Counted from the stretch's first letter, positions 6,687 to 14,436 are shown. The stretch: 16,719 nucleotides of DNA from Alphaproteobacteria bacterium (GCA_024279575.1 JAJRRJ010000048.1:1-16719); one strand, 5' to 3'. Translations and numbers: made by a program. Notes: generated from the letters alone by a model not told the origin.

Positions 6687-7504
6687 CACAAATGCGCCAA
6701 AACTTCAATTTGTTCAGGATGCGTTATCTCGATACGCGGCCCGTCGCGCTGATCTATCCAGCCACGCACGCGCACCAAAGCATCCTCCAGTTTCAATGGA
6801 TCAATTTCTTCCCTTTCAAACAAACGTAAGGCTGAACGCTCAATCACAACGGTAAAATCCTCCTTCCAATAGGTACCAAAATTCAAGTATACACGCGAAC
6901 CCACCCGATCAGCGTTCAATATCCGCCCCTCAACAATTTCATACCGGTCAAGCCGCTCCAGCAAACGCTCAGGCCGATCAGCGCGGCGAATGGCATAAAA
7001 GTCTTTACCATTCCAGATCCCTTTTCTGTCCACACGCGCCTGCGCTTCAATTTGATAAAGCTCATCAAGGCAAAATCTATTGTCAAAAAACGAATAAACC
7101 CGCGCCAATCCCTCCCCAAGCATAGCCCCTTGTACCCAGATTTTTTCATCACCCACAAACATATGCCCCAACATGCGCCCGTGCCGATCCATTTCCTGCC
7201 CCCCATATCGTACATCAACTTCCTGACCCAACACCATTTGCTCAAGCGCAATCTTTGCCTCCTCTGCCAAAGGCCAGGTCCTGAATCCTTCTCGCCCAAG
7301 GGGAAGTTTGGGCGCTTGAATTCCAATCAGGCGTACTTTGATATCACTATCAAGCACTACCGTGTCACCATCGGTTACCGCAACAACCCGTCCGGTAGGC
7401 CCCGGACGCAATCCCTCACATGGCGTTGCAAACGAAGGAGCCGCAATTAAAGTCACAAAAGTCACAAAAAGAGTTTTCCAAAAAAATTTCAAAATCCACC
7501 CCAA
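6686..7504 (-). CDS. Secreted thermonuclease-like (SNase fold) protein with altered active site
   Basis: Exported protein of up to 272 residues. The signal peptide (about 5-26, ending PSFA) is followed by a staphylococcal-nuclease domain (about 36-166) and a second beta-rich domain (about 190-265). Alignment with S. aureus nuclease is clear: DGDT at 45-48, RLIGIQAPK at 58-66, DRHGR at 106-110 and EAQAR near 153-157. Arg58 and Arg110 match catalytic Arg35 and Arg87, and Asp47 matches Asp21. The position of catalytic Glu43 is Lys66, and that of Ca-binding Asp40 is Gln63. It may thus be a non-catalytic binding protein or use another chemistry. No ATG start exists: a stop lies upstream, and the candidates are TTG 7504 or TTG 7492, the latter behind GGGGTGGA. 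It is the first gene of a unit with the M48 protease. The fold is sure, activity is not. Confidence 0.88.
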   Translation of the reverse strand: MGWILKFFWKTLFVTFVTLIAAPSFATPCEGLRPGPTGRVVAVTDGDTVVLDSDIKVRLIGIQAPKLPLGREGFRTWPLAEEAKIALEQMVLGQEVDVRYGGQEMDRHGRMLGHMFVGDEKIWVQGAMLGEGLARVYSFFDNRFCLDELYQIEAQARVDRKGIWNGKDFYAIRRADRPERLLERLDRYEIVEGRILNADRVGSRVYLNFGTYWKEDFTVVIERSALRLFEREEIDPLKLEDALVRVRGWIDQRDGPRIEITHPEQIEVLAHL

Positions 7505-7525
7505 TTTGCAACAAAACTATGTGAA

Positions 7526-7556
7526 ATTATACTGTAATTTTATTAAACTACATCAA
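7526..7556 (-). promoter_or_regulatory. Promoter candidate for the nuclease/M48 unit
   Basis: On the - strand, TTGATG (7556-7551) and a consensus TATAAT (7531-7526) are spaced by 19 bases, slightly long. Transcription would start near 7519, giving a leader of only 15-27 bases before the TTG start candidates. The perfect -10 is the main support. Confidence 0.45.
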
Positions 7557-7679
7557 AATACGGCAAAATCATCACACCAGCATTTTCGAAAAATTCATCC
7601 CAAAAATTCGTTTTTGCGGACTTACAACTACCAGTTTAACACACCACAAATCCCATTGGGCAATTTTTAAGTTAATACC

Positions 7680-7708
7680 TTGCTCCGCCCCGCTCCAAAG
7701 GGCTAAAC
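7680..7708 (+). promoter_or_regulatory. Candidate tRNA-Arg promoter
   Basis: TTGCTC (7680-7685), a 17-base spacer and CTAAAC (7703-7708) lie about 15 bases before the tRNA. The CTTG-type -35 is common in alphaproteobacteria. The -10 match is modest. Confidence 0.4.
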
Positions 7709-7722
7709 AAAACACCGTGAAT

Positions 7723-7799
7723 GGTCCCGTAGCTCAGTTGGATAGAGCACCAGATTCCTAATCTGGGGGTCGCGCGTTCGAATCGCGCCGGGATCACCA
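7723..7799 (+). tRNA. tRNA-Arg (anticodon CCT)
   Basis: A complete 77-base cloverleaf. The acceptor arms GGTCCCG and CGGGATC pair in 7 positions with one G-U. The D-arm is GCTC/GAGC, the anticodon stem CCAGA/TCTGG has loop TTCCTAA giving anticodon CCU for AGG codons, and the T-arm is GCGCG/CGCGC with loop TTCGAAT. The 3' CCA is encoded (7797-7799). It stands alone between the - strand nuclease unit and the polysaccharide cluster. Confidence 0.97.
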
Positions 7800-8010
7800 T
7801 CACTGCCCAATATTAACGTAATTATTGATGTAAAATAACATGGATTTACTCATTTCCGCGAGGTTAATTCCTATTATTTATAACAAATTTTAGATAAATT
7901 ACATAAGGTTAGCGATTAACCCTAACAAGTCTTTAACATTGCACCCCCAGTTCAAACCACTAGTTTTATCCATAAGTAAATTGTGGCCACAAACAGCAGG
8001 AACTGGCAAT
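7800..8010 (+). promoter_or_regulatory. AT-rich leader of the polysaccharide operon
   Basis: These 211 bases between the tRNA and the Wzz start contain no gene. The stretch 7810-7940 is strongly AT-rich with many TA steps. A perfect inverted repeat GGTTA-N5-TAACC lies at 7907-7921, followed by a further CTAAC at 7922-7926. No good -35/-10 pair stands out; TATTAT at 7872-7877 or TTATAA at 7878-7883 could be a -10. Such DNA suits repressors like MucR/Ros that control polysaccharide genes in rhizobia, but this is inference. Confidence 0.4.
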
Positions 8011-9855
8011 ATGCCGACTTTGCAAAACACTGGAAATCCCGCTGATTCTGCCCAATATGGTGCAAACACCATGCGGGCGCGGGATGTTGCTGATAATCAG
8101 GCTCTGATTGCCATCGGCCCACTGTTCCACACCCTGTGGCAACGCAAGGGACTGATTGCTCTCATAACAGCAATATTTGTTGGCCTGGCTTTTCTCTATG
8201 TTACTATTACCCCAAAAACCTATACCGCCAACGGAGTGATTGTCATTGACCCCCAACAGGTCAGAGTATTGGCATCTGAGCCTGCCATTTCGGGCATTGG
8301 CGCCAACAGCGCCGCCATCGCCTCACAGGTCGAAATCATCCAGTCCCGTACATTGGTACAAGAGGTTTTTGTAGAGCAGGGATATATTTCCGATCCCGAA
8401 TTTGCCAAAACCCGCATGCTTTCTGTTGTTTTTGGTCTGTTTTCCCCACCAAAACCGGCCACACAAGCCCAGATATTCAATAACTTCTGGAAACGTCTCA
8501 ACGTGGAGCGTCAGGGGCTGACTTACGTCATCAATGTTAGTTTTTCCTCGCAGGACGCTCAAAAATCTGCCCAGGTCGTCAATGCAGTCATTGAAGCATA
8601 TATGGGATCCCAGGTGGACGAAAAGTCCGATGCAAACGCACAGGTATCAATTCTTCTAAGCAATCAAATGAATGGCTTGCGCGCCGAACTCACTCAAAAA
8701 GAGGCGGCTGTTGAAGCCTTTAAGGAAGCCCATGGCATATTGAGTGTGGGTGCCGGGGGAACTTTGTTACAAAGCCAGATCGAGCAGCTCAGTGCGCAAC
8801 TCGTGGTGGCACGCCAACAGGCACGCACCGCCAACAACCGGCACCAGCAGGTCGCTTCAATCGATGCAATGTCTGCCCCCCTTGCAACTTTGTTTGAACT
8901 TCTCCCAGATACAAATTCAGGCTCCCTGAGAGCCAGCTACACCCAGTCTTCTCTGGAACTATCGAGTCTTCAGGCCAGCCTTGGGCCACGCCACCCCAAT
9001 TTTCAAATTGCCGCCGCAGAACTGGGCCGCCTTGAAAACCTCATTCGCAGCGAAGCACTTACTGTCCTCACCCAAATTGCAAGCGAAATGGAATTGGCCC
9101 AAACCAACGTGAACAATGCTGAACTTGAACTCATGACGTTAAGTGCCCAAAACTCGGTTTCAAACCAAAATCAGGTTGAACTACGTAACCTTGAGCGTCA
9201 GGCCCAGGCGACCCGTCAGGTTCTTGAACAGCTCACCAGTCGGGAAAAAGAAACAGGACAATTGGAAAACCTTCAGCGCTCCAATGCCCGGGTTATTTCT
9301 CAAGCGGTCGCCCCCATTTCAGCCACCTGGCCCAAATCAACTCTACTCCTGGCAATCGCTGCATTCTTTGGAGTGGCGCTGGGCACAAGTGTTGCCCTGT
9401 ACCTTGGTCCTAAAAACCCAAACAAGGTCACACCAGAACTGCAAACTCACTCGGCAGGCAATGGTTTTGACAATCAACCTAAACATATCAGCAATCCGGC
9501 ACACCAGCCCCGCGAGCGAAAGCACTTAGGGCTTAGAAAAACTGCACCGGCATATCATTCAAACCAAGAAGAGGTTTTTAACCCTGACAGGAATGAGAAA
9601 GTGGGGCAGAATATCCAAAGCGCTTCTCCCGATTTCGCAAATTCTCACCGCCCAACTTCAGCCAATTTGTGGGCGCGGCGTGCGGCAGGGGAGCCCTATG
9701 AGGCACCTGCCAACGCAAATTCAAGCGCACCTCTTCAATCGACTTATCGGGCCAGCCGACAGTCCCAGCACAATAATGTCACACAAACACAAATTACCCG
9801 CGAAGGTTTTGTAAGCGAGCTAAAAAGAAGGCTGGAGCAAAATGGGTCACAATAG
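8011..9855 (+). CDS. Wzz/GumC-type polysaccharide chain-length protein, no kinase domain
   Basis: Inner-membrane polysaccharide co-polymerase of 614 residues that sets chain length and links Wzy to export. From ATG 8011: a cytoplasmic N-terminus, TM1 at about 47-66 (ending in AFLYVTI), the Wzz domain with YTANGVIVIDPQQVRV, a long periplasmic coiled coil, and TM2 at about 443-464 after VAPISATWPKS. In many relatives such as ExoP a Walker-type tyrosine kinase follows TM2. Here the 150-residue cytoplasmic tail has no Walker motif, is rich in N, Q, S, P and H, and ends in a short charged helix (REGFVSELKRRLEQ). ATG 8011 is chosen because AGGAA at 7998-8002 lies 8 bases upstream; the in-frame TTG at 7939 lacks a site. 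First gene of the operon. A separate kinase may be encoded elsewhere. Confidence 0.9.
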   Translation: MPTLQNTGNPADSAQYGANTMRARDVADNQALIAIGPLFHTLWQRKGLIALITAIFVGLAFLYVTITPKTYTANGVIVIDPQQVRVLASEPAISGIGANSAAIASQVEIIQSRTLVQEVFVEQGYISDPEFAKTRMLSVVFGLFSPPKPATQAQIFNNFWKRLNVERQGLTYVINVSFSSQDAQKSAQVVNAVIEAYMGSQVDEKSDANAQVSILLSNQMNGLRAELTQKEAAVEAFKEAHGILSVGAGGTLLQSQIEQLSAQLVVARQQARTANNRHQQVASIDAMSAPLATLFELLPDTNSGSLRASYTQSSLELSSLQASLGPRHPNFQIAAAELGRLENLIRSEALTVLTQIASEMELAQTNVNNAELELMTLSAQNSVSNQNQVELRNLERQAQATRQVLEQLTSREKETGQLENLQRSNARVISQAVAPISATWPKSTLLLAIAAFFGVALGTSVALYLGPKNPNKVTPELQTHSAGNGFDNQPKHISNPAHQPRERKHLGLRKTAPAYHSNQEEVFNPDRNEKVGQNIQSASPDFANSHRPTSANLWARRAAGEPYEAPANANSSAPLQSTYRASRQSQHNNVTQTQITREGFVSELKRRLEQNGSQ

Positions 9856-9918
9856 CTTCAGCCAGATATCAAAACAGACACGCCACTCATTTAGCACTGA
9901 GCCAACAAGTGCGCGCCC

Positions 9919-10413
9919 ATGATTTTGCTTTGTGTTGGCAATGTTGATCCATTTAACCGCCTCGTACGCACCATGGACACGTGGGCAAAAGAAAACCCAA
10001 AAACCCGGATAACGGCACAAATCGGCACCGCAACTTTCCACCCGTCAAATTTTGACCACATCGACTTTTTCCCCACTACCGTGGCCCTGAAAGAGGCCTA
10101 TGATAATGCAGACCTGCTGGTGAGCGACTTGAGTGTTGAGGTAATATTGCCAGCCACTCAGCGCGGGTTACCCGTTCTGGCCCTCCCCCGTCTTTCTATT
10201 TTTGGTGAAGAAATTGGCATTGCTCAATCCACACTGGCCGCAGAATTAAAGTCCGATGAATTTATCCGTGTGGCAAAGAACGAACAACAGTTATTCGACC
10301 TGTTGTCCATGCCTCGCATGCCGACAAGAGCACCCCAAAAAAAAGACCACACTGCGGATAATTTGGCGGGAATTCAAGCACGCCTCATCAATTCACTGGG
10401 CAAGGCGGGCTAA
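9919..10413 (+). CDS. GT28 C-terminal-domain protein (PssE/Alg13-like), degraded signature
   Basis: A 164-residue cytoplasmic protein matching only the C-terminal, nucleotide-sugar-binding half of GT28 glycosyltransferases (MurG, Alg13, PssE). The start MILLCVGNVDPFNRLVRTMDTWA fits the family, as do ADLLVSD (about 69-75), GLPVLALPR and the segment to LFDLL. The family usually has SHAG-x-G after the ADLLV strand and GEHxxxHQ after the LPR strand. Here these read SDLSVE and GEEIGIAQ, so the histidines and the glycine loop are gone. In known systems PssE needs a partner (PssD/Alg14-like) for the acceptor side; none is seen. ATG 9919 has a poor ribosome binding site, but no better start exists. 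It lies 63 bases after the Wzz gene and 3 bases before the sugar transferase. It may be a regulatory or scaffold subunit rather than an active enzyme. Confidence 0.75.
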   Translation: MILLCVGNVDPFNRLVRTMDTWAKENPKTRITAQIGTATFHPSNFDHIDFFPTTVALKEAYDNADLLVSDLSVEVILPATQRGLPVLALPRLSIFGEEIGIAQSTLAAELKSDEFIRVAKNEQQLFDLLSMPRMPTRAPQKKDHTADNLAGIQARLINSLGKAG

Positions 10414-10416
10414 AAA

Positions 10417-11943
10417 ATGTCCACAGCAAACCAGCCAGATATCGAAAAATTTGAAAAATCGCAGAGCCCAAGCGCAGTTTCAGGCACCTCAAAATCTTTT
10501 GAGGGATTGCTGCCCCTGGCCAGTTTGCTCAACATGCTGGTGGAGTTTTTTGCCCTGATTGTCGCCGGTTTTCTAAGTGACTGGCTATATCACCGGATTA
10601 TCTATCAGGAACCCCCTTCTGAATTATGGTTGCTAAACGCTGTTTCCGCCGCCACAATTTTTGTTTTGATGCAGGCAGGCACAGGAAAATACTCCATTTC
10701 ATGGATCCTCACTCGCACCCTGTCCCAGTCTCACCTGATACGAGACTGGATGATAACTTTTTCTATTGTTTTGGCTTTTTCTTTTCTATCAAAATATTCA
10801 GCCGACCAGTCTCGTGGGGCCTATATTTTATTTGGCGCATTTGGCCTTTTAACCGTTTTTTCTTTACGAAAATTGACTTCAACTCTCTTTGCGCAAGCGG
10901 TGAAAAGCACTCAGCTGATAACCAGAAACATTGTATTGATCGGATCACGTACGGAAATTCAGCGCTATTACGCGAACGAAAAATTATGGGAAAAAGGCAT
11001 TCGCGTCGCCGCCAGTCTCACCATCAATCCAAACAAACTCTCTGCTCCAGCCGATCTTTGGATCAGTCACAATCAGCTCCATGTATCTCTGGCTTCGCTT
11101 GATCGCCTTACCTCCCACCTGCGTCAGATGCCGGTCGATGATGTTGTTTTAACGCTCCCATGGGCCAATACATCGGCAATTCAGAAAATTCTTGATAAAG
11201 TCAATCCGCTTCCCTGCGCCATTTACCTGGCCCCCGATCCCGCTTTAGACTACCTGAAATCAAGCATTGGCAGCCAAAACAGCCTCTCTCATGCGCTGAT
11301 CGACCCCCAGAGCGGACTTTCAGGCATCCGAATCGCACAAAGACCACTTACCCCCCTTGCCCGGGTTGCCAAGCGCAGTTTTGACATTGTAGCCGCAGCA
11401 ACGGGTTTGCTTGTTTTGTCTCCATTGTTGATTTTAATTGCCATATTGATCCGCCTTGAATCCCCGGGGTCCCCGGTATTTCTTCAAAGGCGCCATGGTT
11501 TCAACGAGCGTCCGTTTCACATCATTAAATTCCGATCAATGGTGATGAACACATCAAATTCCTTTACACAGACCAGGAAAAATGATGCCCGCATTACCAG
11601 AACCGGCGCATTTATTCGCCGCACGAATCTGGATGAGCTACCTCAGTTGATTAACGTATTGTTTGGTTCCATGAGTCTGGTTGGGCCACGCCCCCACGCC
11701 GTGGCGCACAATGATGCATTCATGACCAAAATTGCGCACTATGCAAACCGTCACCATGTTAAACCCGGCATTACCGGGTGGGCACAAGTCAACGGCTGGC
11801 GCGGTGCTGCAACCAAGCAAAATCAGATGGCGGCGCGCATCGAGCATGATTTGCAATATATAAACAACTGGTCTTTTTCCCTGGATATAAAAATCCTGTT
11901 TTTCACATTTTTTTCAAAAAAGGCGTTCCACAATGCCTTTTGA
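10417..11943 (+). CDS. Polyprenyl-phosphate sugar-1-phosphate transferase (GumD/WcaJ type)
   Basis: Initiating enzyme of the pathway: it moves a sugar-1-phosphate, probably glucose by similarity to GumD/WcaJ, from UDP-sugar to undecaprenyl phosphate at the inner membrane. Of 508 residues, the N-terminal part has about four membrane segments (31-53, 72-88, 111-126, 133-153). A Rossmann-like cytoplasmic domain follows (NIVLIGS at 171-177), then the membrane helix 324-346 and the catalytic domain. That domain shows KFRSM (371-375), LDELPQ with the catalytic Asp406-Glu407 pair, LVGPRPH (421-427) and KPGITGWAQVNGWRG (449-463). All family motifs are intact. The ATG follows the GT28-C stop by 3 bases, with a GGCGGG/AAGG site in the preceding gene, and the 3' end overlaps the GH5 gene by 11 bases. 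Function is secure; the sugar is inferred. Confidence 0.93.
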   Translation: MSTANQPDIEKFEKSQSPSAVSGTSKSFEGLLPLASLLNMLVEFFALIVAGFLSDWLYHRIIYQEPPSELWLLNAVSAATIFVLMQAGTGKYSISWILTRTLSQSHLIRDWMITFSIVLAFSFLSKYSADQSRGAYILFGAFGLLTVFSLRKLTSTLFAQAVKSTQLITRNIVLIGSRTEIQRYYANEKLWEKGIRVAASLTINPNKLSAPADLWISHNQLHVSLASLDRLTSHLRQMPVDDVVLTLPWANTSAIQKILDKVNPLPCAIYLAPDPALDYLKSSIGSQNSLSHALIDPQSGLSGIRIAQRPLTPLARVAKRSFDIVAAATGLLVLSPLLILIAILIRLESPGSPVFLQRRHGFNERPFHIIKFRSMVMNTSNSFTQTRKNDARITRTGAFIRRTNLDELPQLINVLFGSMSLVGPRPHAVAHNDAFMTKIAHYANRHHVKPGITGWAQVNGWRGAATKQNQMAARIEHDLQYINNWSFSLDIKILFFTFFSKKAFHNAF

Positions 11944-13051
11944 GACCAGTACAATTTCACGACGTAAAGCCCTGTACCTCCTGGGTGGCGCCAGTGTGAC
12001 TTCCACTTTACCTGGGATTGCAAGCGCAAGGCCAGCTCCGTTGCTGCCAGACATTACCAATGGCATAAATATCCCCCTGTGGATGGACCAGCCTGATGGC
12101 AGCGCATCCCCCCCCTCAACCAGCGTACTTTCTTTGTTGAGCCGGTTTGGTTTCAAAACTGTTCGCCTGCCTGTTGACCCGGATCGGTTCGCCCTTGACC
12201 AAACGCAAACCCTCAAAGCCAGTTACGAACTGGAAAACATTATCAAGACCCTCTCAGAATTCAATTTTTCCGTTACCCTGGATATGCACCCTCAGGGCGA
12301 AATTGCTCGCATGCTGGCTGAAGGAAAAACCGGAAATGATCCACTCAACAAAGCATGGGTCAACCTTGCAACCGTTGCTGCGCAGTTTTCCCCTGAAACG
12401 ACATTTCTTGAACTGCTCAACGAACCTCAGATGTGGCGCGATCGGTGGCTTCCATTGCGCGACCGCCTCGCACAAACCACACGCCAAATATGCCCTGAAC
12501 ACACTTTAATCTGGGGCGCCAACAAATATCAGAGCATCAGCGAAACCATTTCATGCCCCCCCCTGGATGATCAAAATTCTATTGCCGCTATACACTATTA
12601 TTCCCCCATGCCATTTACCCATCAATGCCAAAGCTGGGGACAGCCGGACCCCGGCGCCCCGCGCAACCTGCCTTTCCCCACTATGCCTTCCTCCCCTCAA
12701 GTGACCAGAGCGCTGGCACAAATGAGTTCAGATACAGCACTGAGCTTCAAACAATCCCTTGGAACTGGTTGGGGCGCTAACCAAATTCATCTTGATTTCA
12801 AGCGCCTCGCAAACTGGGCCAGCCAGACCGGCACAAAAACCATATTAAATGAATTTGGCACCCTGAAATTTTGCGCTGATCAAGCCTCCAGAGTGACATG
12901 GACCCGTGCGGTACGTCAGGCCTGTCTATCCAATAATGTTGGCTGGACCTACTGGGAGTTTGACCGCGGATTTGGATTCATGGATAGTCGAAACAGCATT
13001 TCAAACGTTGAAACCGAATTGGTCGCAGCCCTTGTCGGGGAGAGCGTCTGA
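11933..13051 (+). CDS. Tat-exported GH5 glycoside hydrolase (endoglucanase-like)
   Basis: A 372-residue enzyme predicted to cut beta-linked glycans in the periplasm. The N-terminus has a twin-arginine signal (STISRRKALYLLGG, Arg10-Arg11) with a likely cleavage after ASA at 30-32. The GH5 (clan GH-A) TIM barrel shows Arg78 in TVRLP, His119 in LDMHP, the acid/base Glu164 in LLNEP, His221-Tyr222 in AIHYYSP, the nucleophile Glu307 in ILNEFG and Trp341 in YWEFD. All catalytic residues are present, so it should be active. Its start overlaps the sugar transferase end by 11 bases, and its TGA overlaps the Wzx ATG, so it is truly part of the operon. In such clusters a glycosidase may trim, release or quality-control the polymer. 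The specificity (cellulase, mannanase or the cluster's own polymer) cannot be read from sequence. Confidence 0.9.
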   Translation: MPFETSTISRRKALYLLGGASVTSTLPGIASARPAPLLPDITNGINIPLWMDQPDGSASPPSTSVLSLLSRFGFKTVRLPVDPDRFALDQTQTLKASYELENIIKTLSEFNFSVTLDMHPQGEIARMLAEGKTGNDPLNKAWVNLATVAAQFSPETTFLELLNEPQMWRDRWLPLRDRLAQTTRQICPEHTLIWGANKYQSISETISCPPLDDQNSIAAIHYYSPMPFTHQCQSWGQPDPGAPRNLPFPTMPSSPQVTRALAQMSSDTALSFKQSLGTGWGANQIHLDFKRLANWASQTGTKTILNEFGTLKFCADQASRVTWTRAVRQACLSNNVGWTYWEFDRGFGFMDSRNSISNVETELVAALVGESV

Positions 13052-14436
13052 TGAAACTCTTCACTAAACTCAAGCCCGCTTATCACAAAGTTACACCGCT
13101 TTTCATCATGAAATTCATCCGCAGACACCGGGACAAATTTGCTGGCGGTACTGAACAGGTTCTGGCCAGTATTGTTTCGATGGTTGGATTGATATTTCTC
13201 TCACGCCTGATGAGCATTGATGATTTTGGTATTCTGGCTATTGCCACCGGCATTTGGCTGATCATGGAAATGATCCAGCATTCAACTGTCATCTCGCCCT
13301 TTATTATGTCGTGTCCCAACCCAAAGCAGGACCCCTTTGAATTTGGTGCATGGTTGACGCTAAATCTGGTTCTTGCAATGGTTGTTCCGGTTATCTTTTT
13401 TGTATTGGGCTACCTGTTACAACCCTTAGTACCTGAACTGGCCCAGGGCCTGATGCTTTCAGCCCCCATGACACTGGTGGGAATGCTATATATGTTTGCC
13501 CGCCGGGTGCACTACCACCACCGGGACCGTAAAGCACTGCTCATTCAGACCCTTTCCTATGGTCTCAGTTATATACTGATGTTGTTGATTGTGGTTCAAA
13601 GCGTTGAGGTTCTCACCCCCGCCTGGGGCGTCGCTATCCTGAGCGTGGCATATGGCATTCCCGCTTTCTTCTTCACCCTGGCCATCGCGCTGGAGGCCCG
13701 ATTTGATAAATCTGTCTGGGATCGAATCAAACGCGAAAAAAAGCTGATTTTTGAACTTGGAGCCGCCGGTAGCATCTGGCAGTTTTCCTATACCGTCACC
13801 CTGCTTTTGCTGTCCATTCTTTCCACCCCGGCAGCTGTGGCAATATTCTCCATAACACGCACCCTGGTTCGCCCCATCACCATCATGATTTCAACTCTTT
13901 TAGCTGTTGATTTTTCCCGGGCCGTGCGCGCTCACAAAGCCAATGGAAAACCGGGGTTGAAAAAAATCATCTCCGGCATCTGGCTGGCCTCAACCCTGCT
14001 CACCTCAATTCCAATTGCCCTGTTACTGATTTTTCCGGAATTTTTCCTGTCGCTGATTTATTCCCAAAAATATGCCCACGCGACCTTTGATCTTCAATTA
14101 CGCGTACTATTGTTCCTGCCCATGATTTATGGTGCCCCCCTTGATATGGGATTGGCCATTCTGCGCGAAACCAAATTTCTTGTGCGCGCCCATACAATTT
14201 CCCTGGTTATCGGGGTGATTATCCTGCTTGGATTTTATTCCCTCGGCCAGATCAACGCCACCACAGCCTTAACATCACTGTTTATTGCCCGGGCCGTCAC
14301 GCTCCCCATGCTCCACCTGCGCTATCGCGAACTTATGGATGGACTGGAACAAAATCAGGTGCCAAAAACCGTAAAAGAAAAACTGGAAAACGTAATCCAG
14401 ACAAAACAGATGGGCGCGAGGCACAAAGATGCATAG
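13051..14436 (+). CDS. Wzx-type lipid-linked oligosaccharide flippase
   Basis: A 461-residue polytopic inner-membrane protein of the MOP/MATE superfamily (polysaccharide transporter, ExoT/Wzx-like) that flips the undecaprenyl-linked repeat unit to the periplasmic face. About twelve hydrophobic segments can be seen. The first is followed by SRLMSIDDFGILAIATG, the typical N-terminal signature of the family, and charged loops such as RIKREKK separate the halves. The C-terminus (about 425-461) is a lysine-rich cytoplasmic tail. ATG 13051 shares its A with the GH5 stop (TGATG), and GGGGAGAG at 13037-13044 serves as ribosome binding site. The gene end overlaps the polymerase start by 8 bases. Substrate specificity is unknown. 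Confidence 0.88.
   Translation: MKLFTKLKPAYHKVTPLFIMKFIRRHRDKFAGGTEQVLASIVSMVGLIFLSRLMSIDDFGILAIATGIWLIMEMIQHSTVISPFIMSCPNPKQDPFEFGAWLTLNLVLAMVVPVIFFVLGYLLQPLVPELAQGLMLSAPMTLVGMLYMFARRVHYHHRDRKALLIQTLSYGLSYILMLLIVVQSVEVLTPAWGVAILSVAYGIPAFFFTLAIALEARFDKSVWDRIKREKKLIFELGAAGSIWQFSYTVTLLLLSILSTPAAVAIFSITRTLVRPITIMISTLLAVDFSRAVRAHKANGKPGLKKIISGIWLASTLLTSIPIALLLIFPEFFLSLIYSQKYAHATFDLQLRVLLFLPMIYGAPLDMGLAILRETKFLVRAHTISLVIGVIILLGFYSLGQINATTALTSLFIARAVTLPMLHLRYRELMDGLEQNQVPKTVKEKLENVIQTKQMGARHKDA

Noticed and set aside
7900..7940. CtrA box (TTAA-N7-TTAA) in the polysaccharide leader
   Set aside because: TTAA units are present but the spacing between them is 13 bases, not 7.
7939..8010. Extended Wzz start at TTG 7939
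   Set aside because: No ribosome binding site there; ATG 8011 has AGGAA 8 bases upstream and the added residues do not look like the family.
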